From Prochlorococcus sp. AG-402-A04 (lineage in GTDB: Bacteria; Cyanobacteriota; Cyanobacteriia; PCC-6307; Cyanobiaceae): DNA of 64,000 nucleotides. Shown here piece by piece: positions 45,934-56,650 of the stretch; positions within the stretch are counted from its first letter, which is position 1; each line of letters begins with the position of its first letter. The notes beneath the pieces were generated by a model that searched no databases, was not told where the DNA came from, and saw nothing but the letters and a program-made list of their open reading frames with translations. The stretch spans positions 62,001 to 126,000 of the forward strand of contig QCHG01000001.1 of NCBI GenBank assembly GCA_003278045.1, read 5' to 3'. The translations under genes and the position numbers were made by a program.

Positions 45934-46664
45934 TGGGACATAAAATACATCCTTCCGGACTAAGATTAGGAATCACACAAGAGCATCGCTCTAAGTGGTT
46001 TGCTACTTCTAAGACATATCCAATTCTTCTCCAAGAAGATTTTAAAATTCGTACATTCATACAAAAAAAATATGGAGCGGCGGGAATCAGCGATGTTTTA
46101 ATAGCTAGAAAAGCTGACCAACTGGAACTTGAATTAAAAACAGCAAGACCAGGAGTTATAGTTGGAAGACAAGGTAGTGGAATTGAAGAATTAAGATCTG
46201 GTATTCAAAAAACTATAGGAGATAGGACTAGGCAAGTCAGAATTAATGTTGTTGAAGTTGAACGCGTAGATGCTGATGCTTTCTTACTGGCTGAATATAT
46301 TGCACAGCAATTAGAAAAAAGAGTCGCCTTTAGAAGAACCATTAGGATGGCCCTACAAAGAGCTCAAAGGGCTGGCGTCTTAGGTCTTAAAATTCAAGTA
46401 GGGGGAAGGTTAAATGGTGCTGAAATAGCTAGAACTGAATGGACTAGAGAAGGTCGAGTACCATTGCATACTTTGAGAGCTGAAATTGATTATGCTACAC
46501 GTGAAGCTAATACAACTTACGGTGTTCTAGGCATTAAAGTTTGGGTTTTTAAAGGTGAAGTTCTCCCTAAAGAAGAACAAACTATCCCTGTGGGTGCGAG
46601 CCCTAAGAGGAAAGCTAGTAGAAGACCTCAGGAATTTGAGGATCGTTCAAATGAGAATTCATAG
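45933..46664 (+). CDS. rpsC: 30S ribosomal protein S3
   Basis: The 243-residue protein has [14 protein letters not shown] at the N-terminus, a KH domain with [13 protein letters not shown], and [22 protein letters not shown] C-terminal core. It lies at the mRNA entry channel. Its C-terminal tail is long and charged. Confidence 0.98.
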   Translation: MGHKIHPSGLRLGITQEHRSKWFATSKTYPILLQEDFKIRTFIQKKYGAAGISDVLIARKADQLELELKTARPGVIVGRQGSGIEELRSGIQKTIGDRTRQVRINVVEVERVDADAFLLAEYIAQQLEKRVAFRRTIRMALQRAQRAGVLGLKIQVGGRLNGAEIARTEWTREGRVPLHTLRAEIDYATREANTTYGVLGIKVWVFKGEVLPKEEQTIPVGASPKRKASRRPQEFEDRSNENS

Positions 46665-46675
46665 GAGGTAAAAAA

Positions 46676-47158
46676 ATGCTTAGTCCAAAACGTACTAAAT
46701 TCCGTAAACAACATAGAGGCAGAATGAGGGGGGTAGCCTCAAAAGGTAATACTATTGCATTCGGTCAATTTGCTCTCCAAGCTCAAGACTGTGGTTGGGT
46801 GACTGCACGACAGATCGAGGCAAGTAGACGAGCTATGACAAGATATATCAAACGTGGTGGTCAAATCTGGATAAGAATATTTCCTGATAAACCTGTAACT
46901 ATGAGACCTGCCGAAACTAGAATGGGTTCTGGTAAAGGTAATCCAGAGTTTTGGGTCGCAGTTGTTAAACCTGGAAGAATACTTTTTGAAATGGGTGGTG
47001 AGGATATCACTGAGGAAACTGCAAAGGAAGCTATGCGACTGGCTCAATACAAACTTCCTGTAAAAACAAAATTTATCTCCATTGATAAAAATCTAGAAGT
47101 TGCCTCCCAAGAAAAGAAAAATAGTAGTAAAAAATCTCAAGAGGAGGTTAAAAAATGA
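46676..47158 (+). CDS. rplP: 50S ribosomal protein L16
   Basis: The 160-residue protein has [39 protein letters not shown], and [20 protein letters not shown]16 helps position tRNA in the A site. It ends with a charged extension of about 20 residues ([14 protein letters not shown]) beyond the usual 137. It has a perfect AGGAGGT site and overlaps rpmC by four bases. Confidence 0.98.
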   Translation: MLSPKRTKFRKQHRGRMRGVASKGNTIAFGQFALQAQDCGWVTARQIEASRRAMTRYIKRGGQIWIRIFPDKPVTMRPAETRMGSGKGNPEFWVAVVKPGRILFEMGGEDITEETAKEAMRLAQYKLPVKTKFISIDKNLEVASQEKKNSSKKSQEEVKK

Positions 47159-47373
47159 AAAACTCAGAGTCTCTTAAAGAATTTAAAAAATTAAATCCTG
47201 ATCAAATTACTGAAAAGATTGACCAATTAAGAAAAGATCTTTTTGACTTGAGATTCAAGCAAGCTACGAGACAGCTTAATGAAACTCATAAATTTAAAAT
47301 CATCAAGAAACAAGTTGCGCAATTACTAACTCTCAGTAAAAGTCAATCTGCTTCTAAAACTACTTCTGATTAA
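47155..47373 (+). CDS. rpmC: 50S ribosomal protein L29
   Basis: The 72-residue, helical protein has [17 protein letters not shown], the L29 signature, near the exit tunnel. It is preceded by an AGGAGGT inside the end of rplP and overlaps it by four bases. Confidence 0.96.
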   Translation: MKNSESLKEFKKLNPDQITEKIDQLRKDLFDLRFKQATRQLNETHKFKIIKKQVAQLLTLSKSQSASKTTSD

Positions 47374-47382
47374 TTATTAGTT

Positions 47383-47649
47383 ATGGCACTTAAAGAAAGA
47401 ATTGGTACTGTTGTCAGCGACAAAATGGATAAAACAGTTGTTGTTGCTGTTATTAACAGATATCCACATCCTACTTATAAAAAAATTGTAAGTAGAACTA
47501 CAAGATATAAGGCACATGATCCTGAAAATACATGTGTTTTAGGTGATCGAGTTAAAATCAGAGAAACTAGACCGCTTAGCGCTCATAAAAGATGGGCAAT
47601 AGAAGAGATTCTCAATAAAACAAGCCAGGCTAAGGAGGTTAAAAAATGA
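47383..47649 (+). CDS. rpsQ: 30S ribosomal protein S17
   Basis: The 88-residue protein has [18 protein letters not shown] and [22 protein letters not shown], the S17 pattern. It is a primary 16S-binding protein. It ends with a VKK tail and overlaps rplN by four bases; the AGGAGGT site for rplN lies inside its end. Confidence 0.98.
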   Translation: MALKERIGTVVSDKMDKTVVVAVINRYPHPTYKKIVSRTTRYKAHDPENTCVLGDRVKIRETRPLSAHKRWAIEEILNKTSQAKEVKK

Positions 47650-48011
47650 TTCAACAAGAAACCTATTTAACAGTTGCTGATAATAGCGGAGCGAAAAGAC
47701 TTCAATGTATTAGGGTCTTAGGTTCTAATAGAAGATACGCACATGTTGGGGATGTAATTGTAGCAACTGTTAAAGATGCTCTTCCGAATATGGGAGTTAA
47801 GAAATCTGAAGTTGTGAAAGCCGTCATCGTTAGAACAAAAGCAACTTTAAGAAGAAATACTGGTAATTCAATCAGATTTGATGATAATGCTGCCGTTTTG
47901 ATTAATGAGGATAAGAATCCAAAAGGTACTAGAGTTTTTGGTCCTGTAGCCAGAGAACTGCGGGAGAAAAATTATACTAAAATTGTTTCTCTTGCTCCGG
48001 AGGTGATTTAA
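47646..48011 (+). CDS. rplN: 50S ribosomal protein L14
   Basis: The 121-residue protein begins [19 protein letters not shown] and has [16 protein letters not shown] and [24 protein letters not shown], diagnostic of L14. It forms intersubunit bridge contacts with the 30S subunit. The stop is followed immediately by the rplX start. Confidence 0.98.
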   Translation: MIQQETYLTVADNSGAKRLQCIRVLGSNRRYAHVGDVIVATVKDALPNMGVKKSEVVKAVIVRTKATLRRNTGNSIRFDDNAAVLINEDKNPKGTRVFGPVARELREKNYTKIVSLAPEVI

Positions 48012-48368
48012 ATGTTGGATTCATTAAAACAAAAGAACAACATCCAAAGAATAAAAATGAGGATCAAAACTGGAGATTTAGTAAAAGTAATTAATGGCAA
48101 GGATAAAGGTAAAACTGGTGAGGTTTTAAAAACTATCCCTCTTGAAAATAGAGTAGTAGTTAAGGGAATTAACCTTAGGACTAAACATGTAAAACCAACT
48201 CAGGAAGGAGAAACTGGGAGAATACTTACAGAAGAAGCATCTTTACATGCATCAAATGTAATGTTCTTTTCAAAAGATAAAAATCTTACAAGTAAGATTG
48301 AATACTTTATTGATAAAGAGGGGGTTAAAAAAAGAAGATTGAAGAAAACTGGTGAAGTAATTGATTAA
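48012..48368 (+). CDS. rplX: 50S ribosomal protein L24
   Basis: The 118-residue protein has [20 protein letters not shown], the KOW motif of L24. An internal ATG (residue 16) exists, but the sequence GGAGGTGAT at 47999-48007, a full match to the anti-Shine-Dalgarno, places the start at 48012. L24 starts 50S assembly. The N-terminal extension of 15 residues is therefore probably real. Confidence 0.95.
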   Translation: MLDSLKQKNNIQRIKMRIKTGDLVKVINGKDKGKTGEVLKTIPLENRVVVKGINLRTKHVKPTQEGETGRILTEEASLHASNVMFFSKDKNLTSKIEYFIDKEGVKKRRLKKTGEVID

Positions 48369-48442
48369 TTTTTCATCAGAAACCAGATTTAAACTTTTTT
48401 TAATTTATCAATTCTGACAAAGACCAGAATGAAAAAAAAATT

Positions 48443-48982
48443 ATGACTCTAAAAAATCGCTACAAAGAATCAATTAGACCAAAACTTTTAAAAGACCTTG
48501 GTCTCAAAAATATTCATCAAGTACCTAAAGTTGTCAAAGTCAACGTTAACAGAGGTCTTGGTGAGGCAGCTTCAAATTCTAAAGCTTTAGAAGCCTCTTT
48601 AAACGAAATGGCAACAATTACAGGACAAAAGGCCTTAGTAACTAGGGCTAAAAAAGCTATCGCGGGTTTTAAAATTCGTGAGGGTATGCCGATTGGTTGT
48701 ACTGTAACTTTAAGAGGAGACAGGATGTATTCTTTTTTGGAGAGATTTATAAATCTAGCTTTACCAAGAATAAGAGACTTTAGAGGTGTTAATCCAAAAA
48801 GTTTTGATGGAAGAGGGAATTATACTGTTGGGGTGAAAGAACAATTGATTTTTCCAGAAATCTCTTTTGATAAAATAGATTCAATAAGAGGTATGGATAT
48901 AACTATTGTCACTAGTGCAAAATCAGATCAAGAAGGTAAAGCTCTTTTGCAGGAGTTAGGAATGCCTTTTAGTAAGAATTAA
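48443..48982 (+). CDS. rplE: 50S ribosomal protein L5
   Basis: The 179-residue protein has [46 protein letters not shown] and [20 protein letters not shown], the L5 pattern. It binds 5S rRNA and touches the P-site tRNA. The spacer of 74 bases before it is the longest in this half of the operon and includes no clear hairpin. Confidence 0.98.
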   Translation: MTLKNRYKESIRPKLLKDLGLKNIHQVPKVVKVNVNRGLGEAASNSKALEASLNEMATITGQKALVTRAKKAIAGFKIREGMPIGCTVTLRGDRMYSFLERFINLALPRIRDFRGVNPKSFDGRGNYTVGVKEQLIFPEISFDKIDSIRGMDITIVTSAKSDQEGKALLQELGMPFSKN

Positions 48983-48991
48983 ATTAAAACT

Positions 48992-49393
48992 ATGTCAAAT
49001 CACGATCCTATTTCAGATATGCTTACTCGAATTAGAAATGCGAGTCAAAAAAAGCATACAACCACAACAATCCCAAGTTCAAAAATGTCCCTAAGTATTG
49101 CAAAAGTCCTTCAAAAAGAGGGGTTCATTTCTGACATTAACGAAGAAGGTGAAGGCTATAAGTCACAAATAATACTTGGTTTGAAATATAGTGGCAAGAA
49201 TCAATTCCCTACTATCCGATCCATGCAAAGAGTTAGTAAACCTGGTTTGAGAATTTATAAAAATACTAGAGCTTTACCCAAAGTTCTTGGAGGTCTTGGA
49301 GTTGCTATCATATCTACTTCTAAAGGTGTCATGAGTGATCGTGATGCTAGGAAGCAAGGTATAGGTGGTGAAGTACTTTGTTATGTTTATTAA
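48992..49393 (+). CDS. rpsH: 30S ribosomal protein S8
   Basis: The 133-residue protein has [18 protein letters not shown] and [30 protein letters not shown], typical of S8. The protein binds the central domain of 16S rRNA. In E. coli it represses the spc operon; no such element is seen here. rpsN (S14), which lies before S8 in many bacteria, is absent at this position. Confidence 0.98.
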   Translation: MSNHDPISDMLTRIRNASQKKHTTTTIPSSKMSLSIAKVLQKEGFISDINEEGEGYKSQIILGLKYSGKNQFPTIRSMQRVSKPGLRIYKNTRALPKVLGGLGVAIISTSKGVMSDRDARKQGIGGEVLCYVY

Positions 49394-49405
49394 GGAGGAT
49401 TAATC

Positions 49406-49945
49406 ATGTCAAGAATTGGAAAAACACCAGTACTAATACCAGATAAAGTAACTGTTGATTTTGATGGATTAATAGTTACAGTTAAAGGCCCTATGGGTGA
49501 GTTGAAACGTCAAATGCCAGAGGGAGTTAGTTTTGATAAAAAAGATAATACTGTTGTTGTAAGTCCCACTACTACCAAAATTTTTTCAAGGCAAAGACAT
49601 GGTTTATGCAGAGCCTTAATTGCAAATATGGTTGAAGGGGTTAGTCAAGGTTTTTCAAAAAAACTTGAAATTGTAGGCGTTGGATCCAGAGCACAAGTAA
49701 AAGGTAAAAATCTAGTTGTAAGTGCAGGATATAGTCATCCTATAGAAATGATCCCCCCTGATGGTATAACATACAAGGTTGAAAGTAATACAAACGTTAC
49801 TGTATCTGGAATTGATAAGGAAATTGTTGGTAATGAAGCAGCAAAAATCAGATCAATTAGACCTCCAGAGCCATATAAAGGTAAAGGAATTAAGTACCAT
49901 GATGAGAGAATTCTCAGAAAAGCTGGTAAATCTGGCAAAAAATAA
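49406..49945 (+). CDS. rplF: 50S ribosomal protein L6
   Basis: The 179-residue protein has [14 protein letters not shown] and the C-terminal signature [28 protein letters not shown] block. It lies near the factor-binding site. An AAGGAGG site precedes the ATG, seven bases away. Confidence 0.98.
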   Translation: MSRIGKTPVLIPDKVTVDFDGLIVTVKGPMGELKRQMPEGVSFDKKDNTVVVSPTTTKIFSRQRHGLCRALIANMVEGVSQGFSKKLEIVGVGSRAQVKGKNLVVSAGYSHPIEMIPPDGITYKVESNTNVTVSGIDKEIVGNEAAKIRSIRPPEPYKGKGIKYHDERILRKAGKSGKK

Positions 49946-49959
49946 TTCCAATTAAAAAA

Positions 49960-50328
49960 ATGACCAAACTTTCTAGGAAATTACAAACTCAAAAAAGACA
50001 TAGAAGATTAAGGAGATTCTTAATTGGAGATGCAACCCGTCCAAGATTGTCTGTTTTTCGTTCTAATAACCATATTTACGCCCAGGTTATAGATGATAGC
50101 GCTCAAACAACTATTTGCTCAGCTTCAACTGTTGATAAGGAAATAAGAGAAAAATCAGAGAAATTACCTTCTGATTGTAATTCTTCTTCCATTGTTGGAA
50201 AATTATTAGCGAAGAGAGCGATAAAAAAAGGTATTAAGCGAGTAATTTTTGACCGTGGAGGTAATCTATATCACGGTAGAGTAAAGGCACTTGCAGATGC
50301 TGCTCGTGAAGCCGGCCTAGAATTCTAA
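49960..50328 (+). CDS. rplR: 50S ribosomal protein L18
   Basis: The 122-residue protein has [18 protein letters not shown] and [28 protein letters not shown], diagnostic of L18. It binds 5S rRNA with L5 and L25. Its N-terminus is basic, as usual. Confidence 0.98.
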   Translation: MTKLSRKLQTQKRHRRLRRFLIGDATRPRLSVFRSNNHIYAQVIDDSAQTTICSASTVDKEIREKSEKLPSDCNSSSIVGKLLAKRAIKKGIKRVIFDRGGNLYHGRVKALADAAREAGLEF

Positions 50329-50344
50329 CTCTTAATTTTTTACT

Positions 50345-50965
50345 ATGACTGACACTCCAACAAAACAAGCAATTCAATCCAAGAACGATAACGTTCCTGG
50401 AGCTATGCCCGTAGAACAAAAAAAGAATAATCGTAATGAACGAAAAAGAAATAGAAGAGGTGATTCAAAAAATCTAGAGAGAGATTCTGATTGGCAAGAA
50501 AGAGTTGTTCAAATTCGACGCGTTTCTAAGACTGTCAAGGGCGGAAAAAAAATGAGTTTTAGAGCAATTGTTGTTGTAGGTAATGAAAAAGGTCAAGTTG
50601 GAGTTGGAGTTGGTAAAGCAGGTGATGTCATTGGTGCGGTAAGAAAAGGAGTTTCAGATGGTAAAAAGAATCTTGTGAGGGTTCCCTTAACCCCAAATAA
50701 TTCAATACCGACTTTATCTAACGGTCGAGATGGTGCTGCTAGTGTACTAATTAGACCAGCTGCCCCAGGTACAGGTGTAATTGCTGGTGGTTCAATAAGA
50801 ACTGTTTTAGAATTAGCCGGTATAAAAAATGTCTTAGCAAAAAGATTGGGTAGTAAAACACCCTTGAATAATGCAAGAGCTGCCATGGTAGCTCTCTCTC
50901 AATTAAGAACACACAAATCTGCCTCAAAGGAGAGAGGCATCTCACTTGAACAGCTCTATTCTTGA
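50345..50965 (+). CDS. rpsE: 30S ribosomal protein S5
   Basis: The 206-residue protein has the S5 core [41 protein letters not shown] and a C-terminal [15 protein letters not shown]. The N-terminus has about 40 extra charged residues compared with E. coli, usual in cyanobacteria. S5 shapes decoding accuracy. L30 (rpmD), which follows S5 in many bacteria, is absent. Confidence 0.98.
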   Translation: MTDTPTKQAIQSKNDNVPGAMPVEQKKNNRNERKRNRRGDSKNLERDSDWQERVVQIRRVSKTVKGGKKMSFRAIVVVGNEKGQVGVGVGKAGDVIGAVRKGVSDGKKNLVRVPLTPNNSIPTLSNGRDGAASVLIRPAAPGTGVIAGGSIRTVLELAGIKNVLAKRLGSKTPLNNARAAMVALSQLRTHKSASKERGISLEQLYS

Positions 50966-50970
50966 AAATT

Positions 50971-51429
50971 ATGACTTCAACATTAAATACACTTAAATCA
51001 AACTCTGGCTCGAGAAAGAAAAAATTAAGAAAGGGTAGAGGTATTGCAGCCGGTCAGGGAGCATCATGTGGTTTTGGAATGAGAGGACAAAAGTCACGTT
51101 CTGGAAGACCCACACGTCCAGGTTTTGAAGGTGGCCAAATGCCTCTATATAGAAGAGTTCCAAAATTAAAGCACTTTGAAATAATTAATCAAAAGAACTA
51201 TTCCATAATTAATTTAGAGAAATTAAATGATTTTAAAGATAATGATATTGTTAACCTAGACTCACTAGTTAAGAAAGGATTGATCTTCAAGCCAAAATTT
51301 CCTTTGAAAATCCTTGGTAACGGAAAACTTAATGTAAAGTTAAAAGTCCAAGCGCATGCATTTACAAAAGTTGCAAAACAAAAAATTGAGGACGCAGGTG
51401 GATCCTGCGAGCTTATAAATAATAAATAA
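50971..51429 (+). CDS. rplO: 50S ribosomal protein L15
   Basis: The protein (152 residues from the ATG at 50971; a TTG three codons earlier keeps the frame) has [40 protein letters not shown] and [18 protein letters not shown]. These are L15 motifs. It is followed by secY, as in most bacteria. Confidence 0.98.
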   Translation: MTSTLNTLKSNSGSRKKKLRKGRGIAAGQGASCGFGMRGQKSRSGRPTRPGFEGGQMPLYRRVPKLKHFEIINQKNYSIINLEKLNDFKDNDIVNLDSLVKKGLIFKPKFPLKILGNGKLNVKLKVQAHAFTKVAKQKIEDAGGSCELINNK

Positions 51430-51458
51430 ATTTACTAAAAATTTAGGAAAGCTTCAAA

Positions 51459-52778
51459 ATGTTTGTCAACAAAAGTAGAAATCCTAGCGCTTCTGAAATA
51501 CTTTCCCAATTATTTTTAAATAAAGAGCTAAGGAGTAGAGTTTTAACTACTTTAGGACTTCTCCTTTTAGTAAGGCTTGGGATATACATCCCTATGCCTG
51601 GTATTGATAGGGTTGCTTTTAAAAGTTTTATAGATCAAGGGGGGCAATTAATAGGTTTTTTAGATATTTTTACTGGAGGAGGAATTTCAACCTTAGGAAT
51701 ATTCGCATTAGGCATACTTCCCTTTATCAACGCATCCATTATTATTCAGCTTCTCACAGCTTCATTACCTGTGCTTGAAGATTTACAAAAAAATGAAGGA
51801 GAAGCGGGAAGAAGAAAAATTGCTCAAATAACTAGATATGTTTCATTAGGATGGGGTTTTTTGCAAAGTATAATTTTTTCCTTAATTCTCAGACAATATT
51901 CTATTCAGGGGATAAGTGAAACTACATTTGTCTTGCAAACCTCCATTGCCTTGGTTACTGGCTCAATGTTAGTAATGTGGTTTAGTGAAATTATTACGGA
52001 GAAAGGGATAGGTCAAGGAGCTTCACTGGTGATTTTTTTGAATATTGTTTCGACTTTACCTAAGGCTCTAAGTTCAACCATTGAAAAAGCTCAAACTGGC
52101 GATAGAGGAGATGTTTTAGGCATAGCAGTTTTACTTGGAGTATTTTTACTGACAATTGTTGGAATCATTTTTGTCCAAGAGGGAGCAAGACGCATTCCTA
52201 TTGTTAGCGCAAAAAGGCAGATAGGAAATTCAACACTTCTTCCTACAAGACAAAGTTATTTACCTTTGAAATTAAATGCAGGAGGAGTCATGCCTATCAT
52301 ATTTGCATCTGCTTTAATCTTTTTACCTATAACTATTGCAAATGTTACTGGTAATCCAGTCTTAATCAAGTTAGCGAGTAGTTTAAATCCCGGATCCTCT
52401 AATCCATGGCCATATGCTCTTACATTCTTCTCCTTGATTTTGGGGTTTTCCTATTTTTATGCATCTCTTACTATTAATCCAGTTGATGTGGCTTCAAATT
52501 TAAAGAAAGGAGGAGTAGCGATACCAGGAGTTAGACCAGGAACTAATACAGCAAACTACCTATCAGGGATACAAAATAGGTTGACTTTATTGGGAGGATT
52601 ATTTCTGGGTTCAGTAGCTATAATTCCAGCTGCAGTAGAAAGAGCTACAAATGTTCAGACCTTTCAAGGTTTAGGAGCAACTTCATTACTTATTCTTGTG
52701 GGTGTTGCTATAGATACTGCTAAGCAAATTCAAACTTATGTTATTTCACAAAGGTATGAGGGACTAATTAATAATTAA
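51459..52778 (+). CDS. secY: Protein translocase subunit SecY
   Basis: The 439-residue membrane protein has about ten membrane segments. SecY motifs are visible: IPMPGID near the N-terminus, [33 protein letters not shown] and [13 protein letters not shown]. It forms the Sec channel in the plasma and thylakoid membranes. The stop shares one base with the adk start. Confidence 0.98.
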   Translation: MFVNKSRNPSASEILSQLFLNKELRSRVLTTLGLLLLVRLGIYIPMPGIDRVAFKSFIDQGGQLIGFLDIFTGGGISTLGIFALGILPFINASIIIQLLTASLPVLEDLQKNEGEAGRRKIAQITRYVSLGWGFLQSIIFSLILRQYSIQGISETTFVLQTSIALVTGSMLVMWFSEIITEKGIGQGASLVIFLNIVSTLPKALSSTIEKAQTGDRGDVLGIAVLLGVFLLTIVGIIFVQEGARRIPIVSAKRQIGNSTLLPTRQSYLPLKLNAGGVMPIIFASALIFLPITIANVTGNPVLIKLASSLNPGSSNPWPYALTFFSLILGFSYFYASLTINPVDVASNLKKGGVAIPGVRPGTNTANYLSGIQNRLTLLGGLFLGSVAIIPAAVERATNVQTFQGLGATSLLILVGVAIDTAKQIQTYVISQRYEGLINN

Positions 52779-53326
52779 TGAAGAAACATTTACTATTTTT
52801 AGGAGCTCCTGGAGCAGGGAAAGGGACTCAAGCAGAATTGCTAAGTCAAACTAATTCTTACTTACACCTTTCTACCGGTGAATTATTAAGAAAAGAAATC
52901 GAAATGGATACTACCCTTGGTATTCAGGTAAAGGATATTATGAATCGCGGGGAACTTGTTAGTGATGAACTCGTATTAAAGATAGTAAGACAAAATTTAG
53001 TCAAGGATAATAAAGGTTGGATTCTAGATGGTTACCCAAGAAATTTATCTCAAGCAAATTCATTGAATGAAGTCTTGAATGAAATAAATCAACCTTTGGA
53101 ATTAGTTTTTTATTTAGATATTCCAGAGGAAGTACTAATTAAGCGTTTGCTTTTAAGAGGGAGAAAAGATGATACGGAAGAGACAATTAGAACAAGAGTT
53201 GATATTTATAAAAAAACTACTGAACCATTAATTCAATATTTTAAGGATCTCTCATTGTTAGAATATATTGATGCTGATAGAGATTTAAAAACTATTTCCT
53301 CTGATATCAAACAAAAAATGGCTTGA
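52778..53326 (+). CDS. adk: Adenylate kinase, short-LID form
   Basis: The 182-residue protein has the P-loop [10 protein letters not shown] (9-18), STGELLRKE, and ILDGYPRN. The LID region ([14 protein letters not shown]) is short and lacks the four Cys/His zinc ligands of the long zinc-binding form. It balances ATP, ADP and AMP. The ATG overlaps the secY stop (TAATG). It sits between secY and rpmJ; infA is not found in this spacer. Confidence 0.97.
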   Translation: MKKHLLFLGAPGAGKGTQAELLSQTNSYLHLSTGELLRKEIEMDTTLGIQVKDIMNRGELVSDELVLKIVRQNLVKDNKGWILDGYPRNLSQANSLNEVLNEINQPLELVFYLDIPEEVLIKRLLLRGRKDDTEETIRTRVDIYKKTTEPLIQYFKDLSLLEYIDADRDLKTISSDIKQKMA

Positions 53327-53371
53327 TGATGATGTAGAATATAGTATTAACGTTTTATTTGTTAAACCCCT

Positions 53372-53488
53372 ATGAAGGTCAGATCTTCAGTCAAAAAAAT
53401 TAGTCCTGACGATCAGATCGTGAGGAGAAGAGGTAAAATCTATGTTATTAACAAGAAACGACCTCGCAATAAACAGCGTCAGGGTTAA
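53372..53488 (+). CDS. rpmJ: 50S ribosomal protein L36, zinc-free form
   Basis: A 38-residue protein read from [14 protein letters not shown] to NKQRQG, clearly L36 by its ends and position between adk and rpsM. It is too short for most ORF lists. The usual zinc ligands Cys11, Cys14, Cys27 and His32 are Ser, Asp, Asn and Arg here, so this is the 'C-minus' form. A short inverted repeat AGGGTT/AACCCT lies at its stop. It binds 23S rRNA near the L6 stem. Confidence 0.96.
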   Translation: MKVRSSVKKISPDDQIVRRRGKIYVINKKRPRNKQRQG

Positions 53489-53529
53489 ATTTCAACCCTT
53501 AAATTCAAACTTTTACTTATTCAAAACAC

Positions 53530-53895
53530 GTGGCCAGGATTGCAGGAATTGACATACCTCGCGAAAAGCGAGTTGAAATTGCACTTACATACGTCTATGG
53601 AATTGGTTTAACGAGATCAAAGGTAATTCTTGCTAATACGGGTGTAAACCCTGATACTCGTGTCAAAGACCTTTCAGATTCTGATGTTCAAAAGCTCAGA
53701 GGTGCTACAGAAGAATTCACTTTAGAAGGGGATTTGAGAAGAAAAGAGGGAATGGCTTTAAAACGTCTACAAGATATAGGGTGTGTAAGAGGAAGAAGAC
53801 ATAGAATGAGTCTTCCAGTAAGAGGTCAAAGAACTAGAACCAACGCAAGAACAAGGCGGGGTTCCAGGAAAACAGTTGCTGGAAGAAAAAAATAA
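53530..53895 (+). CDS. rpsM: 30S ribosomal protein S13
   Basis: The 121-residue protein has [20 protein letters not shown], and the C-terminal [21 protein letters not shown] block of S13. It starts with GTG. The protein contacts L5 and tRNA in the ribosomal head. Confidence 0.98.
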   Translation: MARIAGIDIPREKRVEIALTYVYGIGLTRSKVILANTGVNPDTRVKDLSDSDVQKLRGATEEFTLEGDLRRKEGMALKRLQDIGCVRGRRHRMSLPVRGQRTRTNARTRRGSRKTVAGRKK

Positions 53896-53939
53896 ATAAC
53901 TAAATCTATTTACAAATTGAAGTATTAAATTAAAACATC

Positions 53940-54332
53940 ATGGCAGCTACAGTAAAAAAAACAGGATCAAAGAAATCTAAGCGTAATGTACCCAATGGTG
54001 TGGTACACATCCAAAGCACATTTAATAATACTATCGTCTCAATTACTGACACCTCTGGCCATGTAATTTCGTGGTCTTCTGCAGGCGCAAGTGGATTTAA
54101 AGGCGCGCGGAAAGGCACGCCATTTGCTGCTCAAACAGCTGCTGAAGCTGCAGCTAGAAGAGCACTTGACCAAGGCATGAGACAAATAGAAGTACTAGTT
54201 AGAGGGCCTGGCGCAGGTAGGGAAACGGCCATAAGAGCTTTACAAGTGGCCGGATTAGAAATAACTCTAATAAGAGATGTAACTCCATTGCCTCATAATG
54301 GATGTAGAAGACCTAAACGGAGACGCGTTTAG
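53940..54332 (+). CDS. rpsK: 30S ribosomal protein S11
   Basis: The 130-residue protein has [38 protein letters not shown], and [15 protein letters not shown], the S11 signature. It lies in the platform near the mRNA exit. The last codons and stop are inside a 12-bp perfect hairpin (54308-54337), an unusual feature in this operon. Confidence 0.98.
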   Translation: MAATVKKTGSKKSKRNVPNGVVHIQSTFNNTIVSITDTSGHVISWSSAGASGFKGARKGTPFAAQTAAEAAARRALDQGMRQIEVLVRGPGAGRETAIRALQVAGLEITLIRDVTPLPHNGCRRPKRRRV

Positions 54333-54337
54333 GTCTT
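54308..54337 (+). other. Perfect 12-bp hairpin across the rpsK stop codon
   Basis: AAGACCTAAACG (54308-54319) and CGTTTAGGTCTT (54326-54337) are exact complements with a 6-base loop GAGACG. The rpsK stop (54330-54332) lies in the right arm. There is no T run after it, so it is not a standard terminator; it could slow, protect or process the message before rpoA. The coding constraint on rpsK may explain part of the left arm only. Confidence 0.6.
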
Positions 54338-54349
54338 AACCATTCTCAA

Positions 54350-54368
54350 CCCCCCCCCCAAAAAAAAA
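54350..54368 (+). repeat. Homopolymer tract C10A9
   Basis: Ten C bases are followed by nine A bases in the spacer between rpsK and rpoA, in a genome with few long C runs. The run lies between the hairpin and the rpoA start. Length could vary by slippage or be a sequencing artefact. Confidence 0.8.
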
Positions 54369-54389
54369 CTCTTAACCTCATTATTTTCC

Positions 54390-55328
54390 GTGTTGCAATA
54401 CCAGATTGAAAGAATCGACCATCAAATAGCAGATGATCGCTCCCAAACAGGAACTTTTTTAATTGGCCCTCTAGAAAGGGGACAAGCTACAACTTTGGGT
54501 AATTCCCTTAGAAGAGTCCTCATGGGAGGACTTGAAGGGAGTGCAGTTACTGCAGTTAGAATAGCAGGAATTAATCACGAATATGCTACTATTCCTGGAG
54601 TTAGGGAAGACGTTTTAGATATTCTTCTTAATTGCAAGCAACTATCAATTAATAGTTCTAATCCAGAGCTCGAAATAGGCAGGTTAGTAGCTAGTGGACC
54701 AATGGATGTTACGGCGAATGATATCCAATTCTCCTCTCAAGTTGAAATTGTTGATGGCGAAAAACCTATTGCGACTATTCAGGAGGGTCATAACTTAGAG
54801 TTGGAAATACATGTCGAAAGAGGTGTTGGATATAGACCTGTAGACCGTAAGAGTGAAGAGACAACTGCTATTGATTTACTTCAAATAGATGCTGTATTTA
54901 TGCCAGTGAAGAGAGTGAATTTTACTATTGATGAAACTGCAGTAGCGGAAGGCGGAACGGGAAGAGAAAGATTAAAAATGGAAGTCGTAACAGATGGTTC
55001 AACAAGTCCTGACGATGCTATTGCTGAAGCTGCAAATCAGTTAATAGAACTTTTTCAACCCCTTGCTACTGTCACAATGGTTGAGGAAATCCCTGAAGAA
55101 CCTGAACCATCTCCTGAAGCTCAAATTCCTTTGGAGGAACTAAACTTGTCCGTTAGAGCATATAATTGTTTGAAACGGGCGCAAGTTAACTCAGTTTCGG
55201 ATTTAATGGGCTTCAGTTATGAAGATCTTCTTGAAATTAAGAACTTTGGCTCTAAATCTGCAGATGAGGTTATAGAGGCTCTTGAGCGCATAGGCATTTC
55301 TATTCCACAAAGTAGAACATCTGTTTAA
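54390..55328 (+). CDS. rpoA: DNA-directed RNA polymerase subunit alpha
   Basis: The 312-residue protein has an alpha-NTD with [20 protein letters not shown] and a CTD at about 245-312 with [19 protein letters not shown] and [19 protein letters not shown]. Both domains are complete. The start GTG at 54390 gives [10 protein letters not shown]; a TTG next to it also fits. The gene is separated from rpsK by the hairpin and homopolymer. Confidence 0.98.
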   Translation: MLQYQIERIDHQIADDRSQTGTFLIGPLERGQATTLGNSLRRVLMGGLEGSAVTAVRIAGINHEYATIPGVREDVLDILLNCKQLSINSSNPELEIGRLVASGPMDVTANDIQFSSQVEIVDGEKPIATIQEGHNLELEIHVERGVGYRPVDRKSEETTAIDLLQIDAVFMPVKRVNFTIDETAVAEGGTGRERLKMEVVTDGSTSPDDAIAEAANQLIELFQPLATVTMVEEIPEEPEPSPEAQIPLEELNLSVRAYNCLKRAQVNSVSDLMGFSYEDLLEIKNFGSKSADEVIEALERIGISIPQSRTSV

Positions 55329-55341
55329 CCATTTTAAGATT

Positions 55342-55692
55342 ATGAGACACCAACTTAGAATTCCATTATTAAGTAAACCTGCTGACCAAAGGAAAGCACT
55401 TCTAAGAGGTTTAACTACACAATTAATAAGGGAAGGTAGAGTAACGACAACGAAAGCTCGTGCAAAAGCTTTAAGAAATGAAGCTGAAAGAATGATTTCA
55501 CTAGCCAAAGAGGGAAGTTTGGCTTCTAGGAGAAGGGCTATTGGATATATTTATGATAAAAAATTAGTTCATTCATTATTTGAAAAAGCTAAAGAAAGAT
55601 ATGGAGACAGAAATGGTGGTTATACACGCATAGTTAGAACTGTATCTAGAAAAGGTGATAACGCTCAAATGGCCATAATCGAGCTTGTTTGA
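55342..55692 (+). CDS. rplQ: 50S ribosomal protein L17
   Basis: The 116-residue protein begins [20 protein letters not shown] and has [21 protein letters not shown] and [12 protein letters not shown], the L17 signature. It follows rpoA, as is usual. Confidence 0.98.
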   Translation: MRHQLRIPLLSKPADQRKALLRGLTTQLIREGRVTTTKARAKALRNEAERMISLAKEGSLASRRRAIGYIYDKKLVHSLFEKAKERYGDRNGGYTRIVRTVSRKGDNAQMAIIELV

Positions 55693-55728
55693 TTTAGTTA
55701 ATAAAGCGGTTTTACTAAAAAATAACTT

Positions 55729-56535
55729 TTGAAAAGGATAGCTTTACTAGTCCAATATGATGGATCATATTATTCAGGTTGGCAAAAACAAAAAAATGCT
55801 AGTACTGTTCAAGAAATTTTAGACAGAGCTCTTTTAAAGATTACAAATCATACAGTAAAGACTTTTGCAGCGGGCAGGACTGATGCTGGGGTTCATGCAT
55901 CAGGCCAAGTAGTACACTTTGATGTTGATTGTGTTATTCCAGGAAATAGTTATTCTGATGTCTTAAATAGTCTTTTACCCTCAACTATTAGGATCTTGGA
56001 ATCAGTTGAGGTTAAAGACAGTTGGCATGCGTGCTATTCAGCAATGTATAGACATTATCGATATGTCATAAATAACAGTAAATTCCCTAACTTGTTCATC
56101 AATAATTGGTCATGGCATAGATATCAAAAAGTATTAGATGAAGTTTTAATGTTAAATGCATCAAAGACAATGGAAGGAGAACATGATTTTTTTGCTTTTC
56201 AGAAAAGTGGTAGTAATAGAAAAAACTCTATTACAAAAATAAAAAATATTGACATCAAAAGAGTAGAAGATTTGATTTTAGTTGATATTAAAGCTACTGG
56301 TTTTCTATATGGAATGGTCCGTTTAATTATTGGTCAACTAGTTTTAGTTGGAGAAAAAAAAATATCTCCAGAAATTTTTGCAGATAGATGGGTTAACAAA
56401 AAGAAAAAAGATGTTAAAGAATCTGCTCCAGCTAAGGGGTTATGTTTTGTAAATGCTGTTTATGAAGAAAATGTTTTTAAAAAGACTAATAAAAATGATT
56501 TTTTCCCTGTTTTTTTAATAAGGGGTTTTTCTTAA
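55729..56535 (+). CDS. truA: tRNA pseudouridine(38-40) synthase
   Basis: The 268-residue protein has YDGSYYSGWQKQKN, the catalytic Asp in AAGRTDAGVHASGQVVHF, and the C-terminal FLYGMVRLIIGQL. It converts uridines 38-40 in the anticodon stem of many tRNAs. The start is a TTG at 55729. Its place between rplQ and rplM is typical of cyanobacteria. Confidence 0.95.
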   Translation: MKRIALLVQYDGSYYSGWQKQKNASTVQEILDRALLKITNHTVKTFAAGRTDAGVHASGQVVHFDVDCVIPGNSYSDVLNSLLPSTIRILESVEVKDSWHACYSAMYRHYRYVINNSKFPNLFINNWSWHRYQKVLDEVLMLNASKTMEGEHDFFAFQKSGSNRKNSITKIKNIDIKRVEDLILVDIKATGFLYGMVRLIIGQLVLVGEKKISPEIFADRWVNKKKKDVKESAPAKGLCFVNAVYEENVFKKTNKNDFFPVFLIRGFS

Positions 56536-56650
56536 GTAAAGTTTAATTAAGCTAATTTTTTGTGTAAATCATTCAAAACTGTTGTTTAATATTCCTACAA
56601 TAAGGTAGAATTTAGAACTAAATTTAAATTTATTTGCATAAATTTGGGAA

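Noticed and set aside
46739..47047. 102-codon minus-strand frame inside rplP
   Set aside because: Cys/Ser/His-rich peptide is the shadow of the L16 gene on the other strand.
50593..50886. 97-codon minus-strand frame inside rpsE
   Set aside because: It lies fully opposite a conserved ribosomal gene and has no independent support.
53481..53505. AGGGTT/AACCCT hairpin after rpmJ as a terminator
   Set aside because: Six base pairs without a T tract, and the operon continues with rpsM 40 bases later.
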